Below, one piece after another: positions 13,301 through 20,093 of a stretch of 20,093 bases of DNA. Origin of the DNA: an uncultured Eggerthellaceae bacterium (GTDB lineage: Bacteria > Actinomycetota > Coriobacteriia > Coriobacteriales > Eggerthellaceae); assembly GCA_934623455.1 (NCBI GenBank), contig CAKTVK010000032.1, positions 1-20,093 on the forward strand, read 5' to 3'. Below the pieces are notes generated by a model, which saw nothing but the letters and a program-made list of their open reading frames with translations, was not told the origin of the DNA and did no database searches. Within the stretch, counting starts at the first letter, position 1. Every line of letters begins with the position of its first letter. Made by a program: the position numbers and the translations under genes.

Positions 13301-13308
13301 GAGCTGCT

Positions 13309-14334
13309 ATGAAATTCGATTTCAAAAAACTGCTCGTGGGAGCTGTCATCATTGTGGTGCTCGCCGTGTTTTTCTTACGCGGCGATCAACTGGTGCAATT
13401 GTCTGAAACCGTTCAGCAAGGGTCGATGATCCCCCTGGTCGCGGCGGTGTTTACGCAGTTGTGCAAATATGTGGCGCAAAGTTTTGGCTACGTATTCTCT
13501 TTTGCGGCGGTGGGTGAGAAAATGATGCCGCGCGCAACGCTTCCCCTGGTCTTTGGCACGTTTTTCATGAATACGGTGGCGCCCTCGCTGAACCTTGCAG
13601 GCATGACGCTGGTGGTGGATGACGCGCGCCGGCGCGGCATTGATCCGGGTAAATCTTCTTCGGCGGCACTGCTTATGCAAATCACCATCGACGGCGCATT
13701 CGTGACGCTCATGATTGTGGGTTTTGCCATTACTGTGCTGTTCGCGGGCATGTCGCCGTTGTGGTTCATTCCGGGTATTGTGGTAATTGGCCTGGTGGCG
13801 GCCATGATTGCCATTATGGTGTTGGGAAACAAGAATCCTGCGTTGCTGCTGCATGTCGCGCGCGCCATTGAGCGTTTCGTGAACAGGGTGCTGGGCTTGT
13901 TCAAACGCGGACCGCTTGACCCTTGGGCAGAGCGTATCATCGGCATGTTTTCCGATGCTGCCGGCCTTATCCTGGAAAATCCGAAGCCAGCGTTCAAGGC
14001 GTACGGAACGTCGCTTGTTGCGAGCTTGTGCGAGCTTGCGTGCTTCAGTTTGGTGGGCGTATCGTTTGGTGTGGAAGACCCCGTGCTGCTGCTGTGCGGC
14101 TACGTTATTGCCACGCTGTTTGCCATGGTTTCGTTCACGCCGCAGGGCGTGGGTTTTGTAGAAGCGGCTGTGGTGGTTGCGTTCACGGCGTTCGGGCAAA
14201 CGGCAGCTGCGGGAACCGCTATTGGCCTGGTGTATCGCGGCATTGTGTTCTGGATTCCCTTCCTGATTGGCGCGGTGCTGATCACACGCACGAAAACGTT
14301 CTCGCGCGGGGACGATAAAGGGGAAGCGGCTTAA
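13309..14334 (+). CDS. UPF0104 / lysylphosphatidylglycerol synthase TM-domain family protein
   Basis: A 341-aa polytopic inner-membrane protein. An N-terminal helix (LLVGAVIIVVLAVFFL), a central run of hydrophobic segments and the late motif FTPQGVGFVEAAVVVAF (the family's TPGGxGxxE signature) place it in the LPG_synthase_TM/UPF0104 family, related to the flippase half of MprF. It lacks the aminoacyl-transferase domain of full MprF, so it may flip or handle a lipid or polyprenyl-linked molecule; the substrate is unknown. FGTFFMNTVAPSLNLAG is the matching early signature. The start at ATG 13309 agrees with the conserved N-terminus even though no ribosome site precedes it; translation is probably leaderless. 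It stands alone, 274 nt ahead of the NrdD-like gene's promoter region and start. Confidence 0.88.
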   Translation: MKFDFKKLLVGAVIIVVLAVFFLRGDQLVQLSETVQQGSMIPLVAAVFTQLCKYVAQSFGYVFSFAAVGEKMMPRATLPLVFGTFFMNTVAPSLNLAGMTLVVDDARRRGIDPGKSSSAALLMQITIDGAFVTLMIVGFAITVLFAGMSPLWFIPGIVVIGLVAAMIAIMVLGNKNPALLLHVARAIERFVNRVLGLFKRGPLDPWAERIIGMFSDAAGLILENPKPAFKAYGTSLVASLCELACFSLVGVSFGVEDPVLLLCGYVIATLFAMVSFTPQGVGFVEAAVVVAFTAFGQTAAAGTAIGLVYRGIVFWIPFLIGAVLITRTKTFSRGDDKGEAA

Positions 14335-14527
14335 CGGCTTAAAATCGCCTGCATTGGTTGGCGTTGCTTTCCAGCGTCCCAAGAAGCAACGGCGAGCTGC
14401 TTTTGCTTGCGGCCTGTTTGGCTATCCATTTGAGCTGTTTCTGCTGCGCATCGCTCTCCTACAAATAAACTGTCGAAAATCCTTGCTTCTGCATAGGAAT
14501 AATCTTGTGCGTTTTTGCGTTTGATAG

Positions 14528-14556
14528 TTGATTTCCTGCATCGTTCGCACTATTAT
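14528..14556 (+). promoter_or_regulatory. Promoter of the small NrdD-like gene
   Basis: TTGATT (14528-14533), 17-nt spacer, TATTAT (14551-14556), predicted start near 14563, inside the first NrdR-like box. Confidence 0.65.
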
Positions 14557-14559
14557 GAA

Positions 14560-14606
14560 TCGCAACAAATAGTGGTAAGTGATTTTTGAAACACAACATA
14601 TTGTGA
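14560..14606. promoter_or_regulatory. Tandem NrdR-box pair
   Basis: Box 2, ACACAACATATTGTGA (14591-14606), matches the 16-bp NrdR consensus (ACACTATATATTGTGT) at 13 positions. Box 1, TCGCAACAAATAGTGG (14560-14575), is more degenerate but matches box 2 at 11 of 15 positions. The boxes start exactly 31 bp apart, the spacing typical of NrdR operators. They cover the predicted transcription start and the leader, fitting repression. Confidence 0.75.
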
Positions 14607-14618
14607 TTGGAGATAGAA

Positions 14619-14894
14619 ATGCGTGAAGAAATCGATGGCGTAGTATTTGAGTGCGAAGCGGATATCAGCGCAAAAGAAGCAGCCGCATATGTGGCGCGTG
14701 CAAAAGAGCAGCATCCGGAAGTATGCCGCGTAGAGGCTCATGTTGACGGCGACGACGTTGAGCTGCATTATTTCGAGCCGGCGCCCGGTTTTGAGCGCAT
14801 TCGCCGCATTACCGGTTACCTGGTGGGTACGCTCGACCGATTCAACGATGCAAAACGTGCCGAAGAGCGTGATCGCGTGAAGCATCAGATTTAA
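14619..14894 (+). CDS. Small protein with NrdD C-terminal signature
   Basis: A 91-aa protein whose last third, RRITGYLVGTLDRFNDAKRAEERDRVKH (residues 62-89), resembles the C-terminal region of anaerobic ribonucleoside-triphosphate reductases (NrdD), where RVTGYL...RWN.GK.AE..DR is conserved near the glycyl radical site. It lacks the zinc CxxC motifs and the RVxGY-type glycine-radical loop with its upstream domain; only C12 and C36 are present. It therefore cannot be a reductase by itself and could be an accessory or regulatory subunit or a detached domain. ATG 14619 is preceded by GGAG 6 nt upstream; TTG 14607 would place the start inside the ribosome site. The NrdR-like boxes upstream independently support a link to deoxyribonucleotide synthesis. 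Confidence 0.78.
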   Translation: MREEIDGVVFECEADISAKEAAAYVARAKEQHPEVCRVEAHVDGDDVELHYFEPAPGFERIRRITGYLVGTLDRFNDAKRAEERDRVKHQI

Positions 14895-15069
14895 GCGCGA
14901 TGCGCGGCTCGCGGCTTGCGGCTCGTGGAATGCAGCGGGGCTGCTTGCTTGTAGGTAAAGCGCGTATGGTTGCGGCTTTGGTGTCGTGGAAAAACAGCTC
15001 TGTTGTCGTTTTTGCGCCGCAACTCCGGCTTTGCCGTTGTTGGTGGCGGTTGTAAAACAAGTCGAACCA

Positions 15070-15098
15070 AAAGAAGCTCCCCGCAGGGAGCTTCTTTG
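15070..15098. terminator. Bidirectional terminator between convergent genes
   Basis: AAGAAGCTCCC (15071-15081) pairs with GGGAGCTTCTT (15086-15096), loop CGCA. T-rich runs follow on both strands (TTT on plus, TTTTGG on minus), serving the NrdD-like gene and the glucosaminidase gene. Confidence 0.75.
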
Positions 15099-15179
15099 CA
15101 TTTTGGCGAGCTTGGTTCAAGGCGCCGCATCGACCGCTTCGCAGCACCGAACGTCTTGAAGAGCTGAACTGAAGGGGGG

Positions 15180-17354
15180 TTAACCGTTAAACACCGGAAC
15201 GATAACGGAAACCCTCAGTTCATCGAAGTCGAAGTAACGTCCCATGTGACGGGTGTACAGGTTGTCCATGGTGCGCGCAATGCCAATGGCCCACGTGCGG
15301 CTGGTAGCGTACTGATGCGCATGCGACATGTTGCCGTATTTCTGCGCCGCGGTAGCATCCCATGCCATCTTCCAGAGCGTGTTTTGGTCGCCTGAGCTGG
15401 TGTTTCCCGAATGGATGTAGTACTTGGAAATCCAAGCCGCGCCACCGCGAATGGCGGCCTCGGGCGTGCTCCAACCGTAATACTTGCCAAACGATGCGCC
15501 ATTTTCGGGGTCGCTGTCAAAGGCGCCAATGCCAAAGAAGTTCAGGTAGCCGCAGTCTTCCCATTCACGCTCGTCGCGATTCCAAAGAAGCCCCTGAGAC
15601 AGCGGAGAGCAGCCCCATTCGCTTTCGATGATAGCGTGCGCCAACAGGTACGCTTCGTTGATGTTGTAATCCTTTGCCGCCTGGACGATGGTCGCACCCA
15701 TGCCGCGCAGTTTGCTGGTAATGGGGAAGCCGTAGTAGTCCACGCGCGAACCGCTGTTGTAGGAGTTCTCAACGCCCGTGCAATATTTGTCGATGAAGGC
15801 ATCGATGGTTTCCGCAGAAATACCCGAATACCCTGCGCCGATGTTGACGAACTGCATGTATTCGGAAGTCGTGTTGTCGAAGCGCGTGGGGTCAAGGTAT
15901 TCCAAAATGTCGCTCTTGCTGCAGCGGCTTCCGTCGGAATTGACCTTGTAGCCCACTTCCATCTGGGCAAACTCGGAAAGCGAAAGAGCAATGGACTCGT
16001 AGTTGTAAATCTCGGAATTGGGCGTGCTCACGCTTAAATCGCTGCGGGGCAAACCCAGCGTGTCGGTCACGTTGTCGCGCGTGCTAATCGATACCACCAT
16101 GGGGCCGCCGAAGAACTTGATGGTGTTCACGTCGTTCTTATATTCGGCAATGGTGTTAAGCGTGGAATAGTATTCGGGGTCGATAAGCAGGATCACGGAA
16201 TTGTCGCGTGCCTGCACTGCGCTGCCAGCCAGGCTGTCGGTCATGGTAGTACCCGTAGCGAACGCGGCGTTATTCCAAGAAAGAATCCCCTCGTCAACAG
16301 CCCATTTCGCAATCACGGCACTGGTGTCGTACAAAAGCCTGCCGCCCAAACGCACCACGGATCCATTCAGCTCGGTAGCACTCCCGCTGAGCAAGCCGCG
16401 CACCACGGGAATGGTTTCTTCCGCAACGGCAGCTTGAAGACCGCCCACGTACGCGCGGGTGAAGTTGCCCGACTTAAGTGCCTTCTGTGAGCTTTCGGGC
16501 AAAAGGCCATCGGCGTCTACCAGGAAAACGGGCGCTTTCATCTTGTAAGCGATAGGGGAGAAGGAAAGCGCATCGGCGTAAGAGTTGATGCCTTGCGCAA
16601 TCAGGCACGTGTCGCTCCACAAGTTGTTTTCCTTGCCATAGCGGAAGATGTCAAGCTGCGTGTCGATGATGCCGCTACCCCATAGACGAAGCGGCTCGCC
16701 TCCCGTGGCTGCTTGCACTTCGCTTGCTACTTCTTCGGACAACGCCGCCGTGCCACCGACCAGAATGGGCTTGGTTACGCCGAGCGTTTTAAGTGCCTGC
16801 TCGGTTGCCGAGGGAAGGTAATCGAAGCTTGCCAGCAAAATGGGGCACTCAAGTGCGCCGGCCAGAGCCGTTGCGGAAAGGGCGTCGACTCCCGTAATGC
16901 CGTTGGCGATAATGGCATATTCGCTGGAGGTGAAGGAATAGAGCGCTTCTGCGGCCGCGGTATCATATTGCATGTCGCCGTAAAGCTCAATGACCTGCGT
17001 GTTTGCCGTTCCAACGGTGGAGTCTTCGCCAGAGTCGGATGCAAGCATGGCCATGCTGCTGTACGTTTGTGCGCCCGAAGCGGCATCTTCTTCATCGCCT
17101 TCGCTCAGAATCGCGTCGAGCTCATCCAGGTCGAACGACGGCGTGACCACCTTATCGGCGGGAATAAGAATGGGGTTTCCTTCCACATCGCTCGCGGTTT
17201 CTTGCGCGGCATAAGCGGCAGGAACAACGGGAACGCAAAAGGCCAGCGCAATCGAGAGAGCCACCGCCAGGCACGTGGTGACCTTGCGCGGTTTCCCTTG
17301 CGCAGCGCGCGCGGCAGTGCAGGCGCCTTGCCTGTGCGAGTAACGTTTAACCAT
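15180..17354 (-). CDS. Secreted CWB2-repeat cell-wall glucosaminidase (autolysin)
   Basis: A 724-aa exported protein. Residues 1-50 form a long signal peptide (basic N-region; VTTCLAVALSIALAFCV core; cleavage probably after AAYA). Residues about 118-420 hold three cell-wall-binding type 2 (CWB2) repeats, each with the GxxxxDALSA/LAGSA-like core and a closing VGG or FFGG (ANGITGVDALSATALAG, AQGINSYADALSFSPIA, ATGTTMTDSLAGSAVQA). Residues about 545-690 are a GH73 glucosaminidase domain: AHAIIESEWGCSPLSQG with probable catalytic E577, then YLNFFGIGAFDSDP. It should bind the wall through CWB2 and cleave N-acetylglucosaminyl bonds in peptidoglycan during growth or separation. ATG 17354 has AAAGGAG upstream. 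It is a single gene with its own promoter. Confidence 0.92.
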   Translation of the reverse strand: MVKRYSHRQGACTAARAAQGKPRKVTTCLAVALSIALAFCVPVVPAAYAAQETASDVEGNPILIPADKVVTPSFDLDELDAILSEGDEEDAASGAQTYSSMAMLASDSGEDSTVGTANTQVIELYGDMQYDTAAAEALYSFTSSEYAIIANGITGVDALSATALAGALECPILLASFDYLPSATEQALKTLGVTKPILVGGTAALSEEVASEVQAATGGEPLRLWGSGIIDTQLDIFRYGKENNLWSDTCLIAQGINSYADALSFSPIAYKMKAPVFLVDADGLLPESSQKALKSGNFTRAYVGGLQAAVAEETIPVVRGLLSGSATELNGSVVRLGGRLLYDTSAVIAKWAVDEGILSWNNAAFATGTTMTDSLAGSAVQARDNSVILLIDPEYYSTLNTIAEYKNDVNTIKFFGGPMVVSISTRDNVTDTLGLPRSDLSVSTPNSEIYNYESIALSLSEFAQMEVGYKVNSDGSRCSKSDILEYLDPTRFDNTTSEYMQFVNIGAGYSGISAETIDAFIDKYCTGVENSYNSGSRVDYYGFPITSKLRGMGATIVQAAKDYNINEAYLLAHAIIESEWGCSPLSQGLLWNRDEREWEDCGYLNFFGIGAFDSDPENGASFGKYYGWSTPEAAIRGGAAWISKYYIHSGNTSSGDQNTLWKMAWDATAAQKYGNMSHAHQYATSRTWAIGIARTMDNLYTRHMGRYFDFDELRVSVIVPVFNG

Positions 17355-17385
17355 GACATGCTCCTTTGGGTTCGTTTAAGGCGTC

Positions 17386-17413
17386 AATATACGGAAATGC
17401 ATGAGTTACGTAA
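17386..17413 (-). promoter_or_regulatory. Promoter of the glucosaminidase gene
   Basis: Minus strand: TTACGT (17408-17413), 16-nt spacer, TATATT (17386-17391), giving a leader of about 25 nt that carries the ribosome site. Confidence 0.5.
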
Positions 17414-17520
17414 TGCCTAAATCGGTTCATTTTATCGCGAAGAAGCAGGACTTATCGGTTATTTGTCTAAATAATACAATTTAACCGCGCCTCATGCTTT
17501 TATCATGCTTCGCGGTTACA

Positions 17521-20093
17521 ATGAAGTGCTGCAAAAAGGAGCAGGGAAAACGTTTGCGAGCGTTTATTAGAAAGGGTTTGAGAAGCGGGGCGTTTGGATC
17601 TTTGAAGTTCACGCAACAATCAAGACGGATCTTAACTGAATACGTTGCACCCCTGCTGGTGTTTACGCTTTTGGCGCTGTGCTCGCATGCGGTGTTTTTG
17701 CCGCAGTTTTCCGGCGACCCGTTCATCGCGTTTACCTACGTTGGTGGCGATGCAACGTCGCAGATGATTCCTGCTCTCTCGCTGCTTGAGAATGCTCTTC
17801 TTTCGGGTGATCTTTTCTGGTCGTGGAATTACGGCTTGGGCGGCGACCTGTATTCCGAATTTGCTTACTATTATTCGACATCGCCGTTTTTCTACGTAAT
17901 GTTCCTGGTCAAGTGCCTGTTTGGTGCGGCGGGTGCCGATTTTGCCACCACGCAGGCATGGCGTTTGATTGGGAGCATTGTAAAGCAAACGCTGTGCATG
18001 TTTTTTCTGTACCGCTTGTGCCGCCAAGAGAAGCGACCTGCGCTCCTATCGTTTTTAGGCGCAGTAGTCTACGGCTGCTCATTTTGGTTCATCGACAACT
18101 CGTTTGCGTTCGATTTCATGACAGATGCCATGCTGTGGCCGCCGCTGATTATCATGGCATACAACCGTTTTATGCGCACGAACAGGCCGTTTGCTCTGAT
18201 CATCGCCTGCGCCCTTGCAATTGCGAACAGCTTTTACTTCGGCTACATGACGGTTCTGTTTCTGGTCATCTTCGCGCTTGTTTTCTCGCTGCCCGTTTGG
18301 GAAAAGGGCGAAGGCGTGGGGAAGGCTTCCGAAGACGCGCCTGAAGGTGCACTTGTGGCACCTGCACCTGTGGAAACGCCGGGCGAAGTCCCTGGTGAAG
18401 TGGCCGACAAAGCGAGCACGAAAGTTAGCTCGAAACCCCGGAAAAGCGCAGCTTCGCCGTTTGCTCTTTATGCGCGCCGCATAGGCGTGTTGGCGCTTAT
18501 CATGCTGGTGGCGCTTGCGCTGGCTGCCGTGGCATTTCTTCCCTCGGTGAAGGCGTTTCTTTCCGCCGATCGCGTGGCGCAGCTGGTGACCATGAGCCCG
18601 CTTCCAAAGCTGGAAACGCTCGCCTTGCTGCCCGAGATTTTCTTCTTGGGATATACGCCCGCTTCCGCCATGGACCTGCAGACGTTCGCCTTCCCTTTGG
18701 CATTGCTTTTAGTGCCTTTCATTCGCTGGCGCGATGCGTCGGGCGATGTGCGGAAAAAAACGATTCTGGCCGTTATCATGTTGCTGCTGAGCATAAGCCC
18801 TGCAGCATCAAGCCTGTTCAGCGGCGTGTCCTATCCTTCGAATCGGTGGTATTTCCTGGTTATCTTCGCGGTTGCCTATGCGTTGCCCGCGTGGCTGGAA
18901 ACGTTGCTGCGCCAAAAGCGAATCAAGGTGCCGGCGCTGGTGTTTGTTGCCGTGCTGCTGGCGGCGAGCTTGATGTCGCTTGATGCGCGTTGGGCGTTTG
19001 CCAACGTGGAGTCGGGATATGAATTCCCCGCGTTTACTGCGGAAATGATGATTCACCTGGCACTGGGCTGCCTGTTCATCGTTTTGTTGGCGCTGTCGCA
19101 GCGCTTTCGGGATCAGCGTGCGGCGAAAAACGTGCCGCTCGTGCTCGCTATTGTCGCGTTCTGCGCTGCGGCTGTGCTGATTATGCCGTTTGGCCCCCTT
19201 CGTGCGTTGCAGAGTGATTGTGCGCATCCGGGCGTGCAGCGTTACGATTCGTATGACCAGTTGAACGAGTCGTTCGAGGGCAGCGCCGCCACGCAGGCAG
19301 CATATGCGCAGCTCCAGCCTGGGGAAAATGAGTTCTACCGCACTTACGACGCCGAAACGACAATAAATCGCGTTTATGATGGCAGCGAAGCGCGCGTGGA
19401 GAACCGCTCGTGGATATGCGGCACGTATGGGACCAGCGCGTACAACTCCATGATTCCGCGGTCGCTCAGCCGCGTTCTAAAGAAGTCGTACGCGGTTACG
19501 TCCACTACGCTTTCTGCGTCGCAGTATCGTGGATTGGGCAACCGTCTGTTTCTGGAAAACGCTTGGGGTGTGGGATATAAGCTGAACACCGAATACGATG
19601 CGAACACGTCGCTAGCGGGATATGAGCAGGTCCAACTCGAAAACGGGCAAACGGTGTGGAAGAACACAAATGCTTGCGGGATCGATTTGTGGTATAACTC
19701 GGTGCTTCCTTCTGATGCGGCGTATCGGCTCACGTTTGGGCAGCGGGATGCGTTGCTCTTGCAGACTGCCGTTCTGGAAAACGCCGAAGGCTGCGCGCAA
19801 GAGTACGGCATTCCTGTGTTCCAGGGGGAGTCTGCCACGTTAGGCTCTGCTCGTACGGTCGATCTTTCTTCTTTGGCGGTAACGTTTGAAGACTGCACGT
19901 TCGAAGGAACCGCTCAGGAATGCACGCTGAATGCGGGCGGGAACAGCACGGTGAGAATTGAGTTGCCCGTGGTTGACGGCGCGTATCTGTTCACGTTTGG
20001 CACCGAGAATCCGAATCTGTGGGGCTGCAGTTTCTTCGTCAACGGAACGGAATACTATTTGAGCGCTGCGGAAAGCCGCTGGGGGTATGACCA
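17521..20093 (+). CDS. YfhO-like polytopic membrane protein (partial, C-terminus beyond window)
   Basis: The frame is open from ATG 17521 to the window end (857 complete codons), so the C-terminus is missing. After a basic N-terminus comes a membrane helix (YVAPLLVFTLLALCSHAVFL) and the family-typical segment GGDATSQMIPALSLLENALLSGDLFWSWNYGLGGDLYSEFAYYYSTSPFF, then some ten further helices and a large extracytoplasmic C-terminal region (from about residue 565). YfhO-type proteins are GT-C-like enzymes linked to glycosylation of teichoic acids or other surface polymers; the role here is inferred. Residues about 259-316 are a charged Pro/Ala/Lys-rich loop inserted between helices. The start is uncertain: ATG 17521 has no ribosome site and overlaps a TACAAT -10-like box (17517-17522), whereas TTG 17554 lies 12 nt after AAGGAG. 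Confidence 0.82.
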   Translation, partial: MKCCKKEQGKRLRAFIRKGLRSGAFGSLKFTQQSRRILTEYVAPLLVFTLLALCSHAVFLPQFSGDPFIAFTYVGGDATSQMIPALSLLENALLSGDLFWSWNYGLGGDLYSEFAYYYSTSPFFYVMFLVKCLFGAAGADFATTQAWRLIGSIVKQTLCMFFLYRLCRQEKRPALLSFLGAVVYGCSFWFIDNSFAFDFMTDAMLWPPLIIMAYNRFMRTNRPFALIIACALAIANSFYFGYMTVLFLVIFALVFSLPVWEKGEGVGKASEDAPEGALVAPAPVETPGEVPGEVADKASTKVSSKPRKSAASPFALYARRIGVLALIMLVALALAAVAFLPSVKAFLSADRVAQLVTMSPLPKLETLALLPEIFFLGYTPASAMDLQTFAFPLALLLVPFIRWRDASGDVRKKTILAVIMLLLSISPAASSLFSGVSYPSNRWYFLVIFAVAYALPAWLETLLRQKRIKVPALVFVAVLLAASLMSLDARWAFANVESGYEFPAFTAEMMIHLALGCLFIVLLALSQRFRDQRAAKNVPLVLAIVAFCAAAVLIMPFGPLRALQSDCAHPGVQRYDSYDQLNESFEGSAATQAAYAQLQPGENEFYRTYDAETTINRVYDGSEARVENRSWICGTYGTSAYNSMIPRSLSRVLKKSYAVTSTTLSASQYRGLGNRLFLENAWGVGYKLNTEYDANTSLAGYEQVQLENGQTVWKNTNACGIDLWYNSVLPSDAAYRLTFGQRDALLLQTAVLENAEGCAQEYGIPVFQGESATLGSARTVDLSSLAVTFEDCTFEGTAQECTLNAGGNSTVRIELPVVDGAYLFTFGTENPNLWGCSFFVNGTEYYLSAAESRWGYD

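Noticed and set aside
13375..14382. 335-codon open frame antisense to the UPF0104 gene
   Set aside because: Low-complexity Arg/His/Gln-rich translation typical of a shadow frame; the plus-strand protein has the family signature.
14361..14390. Possible terminator (GTTGCTT/AAGCAAC stem) after the UPF0104 gene
   Set aside because: The stem is short with a 14-nt loop and only TTTT follows, 10 nt later; too weak to call.

Overview
The window looks like chromosomal DNA from an anaerobic actinobacterium of the class Coriobacteriia, most likely the family Eggerthellaceae. This is an inference from gene content: a molybdopterin enzyme pair of the pyrogallol transhydroxylase/catechol dehydroxylase type, a LuxR-type regulator fused to 12 membrane segments, an adjacent MFS transporter, a cell-wall-binding-repeat autolysin, and moderately GC-rich DNA with strong Shine-Dalgarno sites. 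The species cannot be resolved from sequence alone. I see no tRNA, rRNA, CRISPR array or insertion sequence.

Layout. (1) 1-2207, minus strand: a GntR/YtrA-type repressor, an ABC ATPase and an ABC-2 permease (cut by the window edge) form an overlapping operon behind a near-consensus promoter that lies within a 13-bp-arm inverted repeat. (2) 2344-2574, plus: a small glutaredoxin-like protein. It is followed by about 300 bp rich in dyads, including a CsoR/CstR-like palindrome and a terminator for the opposite strand. (3) 2882-4955, minus: a purine operon. A PurO-type IMP cyclohydrolase and a stand-alone AICAR formyltransferase replace the usual fused PurH, behind a clear ZTP (pfl) riboswitch with an overlapping terminator. 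(4) 5047-5517, minus: a VOC/glyoxalase-fold protein. (5) 5717-9120, minus: a Thl-like beta (three [4Fe-4S]) and alpha (Mo-bis-MGD) enzyme pair. Transcribed divergently are a membrane LuxR regulator (9562-11409) and an MFS carrier (11636-12862). (6) 12946-13308: a non-coding stretch with a strong-RBS mini-ORF, a 20-bp tandem repeat and a perfect 19-bp inverted repeat. (7) 13309-14334, plus: a UPF0104/LPG-synthase-TM membrane protein, probably translated from a leaderless mRNA. (8) 14619-14894, plus: a 91-aa protein with the C-terminal signature of anaerobic ribonucleotide reductase (NrdD), preceded by two NrdR-like boxes exactly 31 bp apart. (9) 15180-17354, minus: a secreted CWB2-repeat glucosaminidase. 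(10) 17521 to the end, plus: a YfhO-like polytopic membrane protein cut by the window end.

How the genes work together. The central unit (5717-12862) reads as a substrate-responsive aromatic-metabolism island. The MFS protein would carry the compound, the 12-TM LuxR protein would sense it, and the molybdenum enzyme pair would rearrange or reductively dehydroxylate a polyhydroxylated aromatic; the substrate cannot be told from sequence. The purine operon is tied to one-carbon status, because ZTP accumulates when 10-formyl-tetrahydrofolate is short, and the operon encodes the two steps that consume AICAR.
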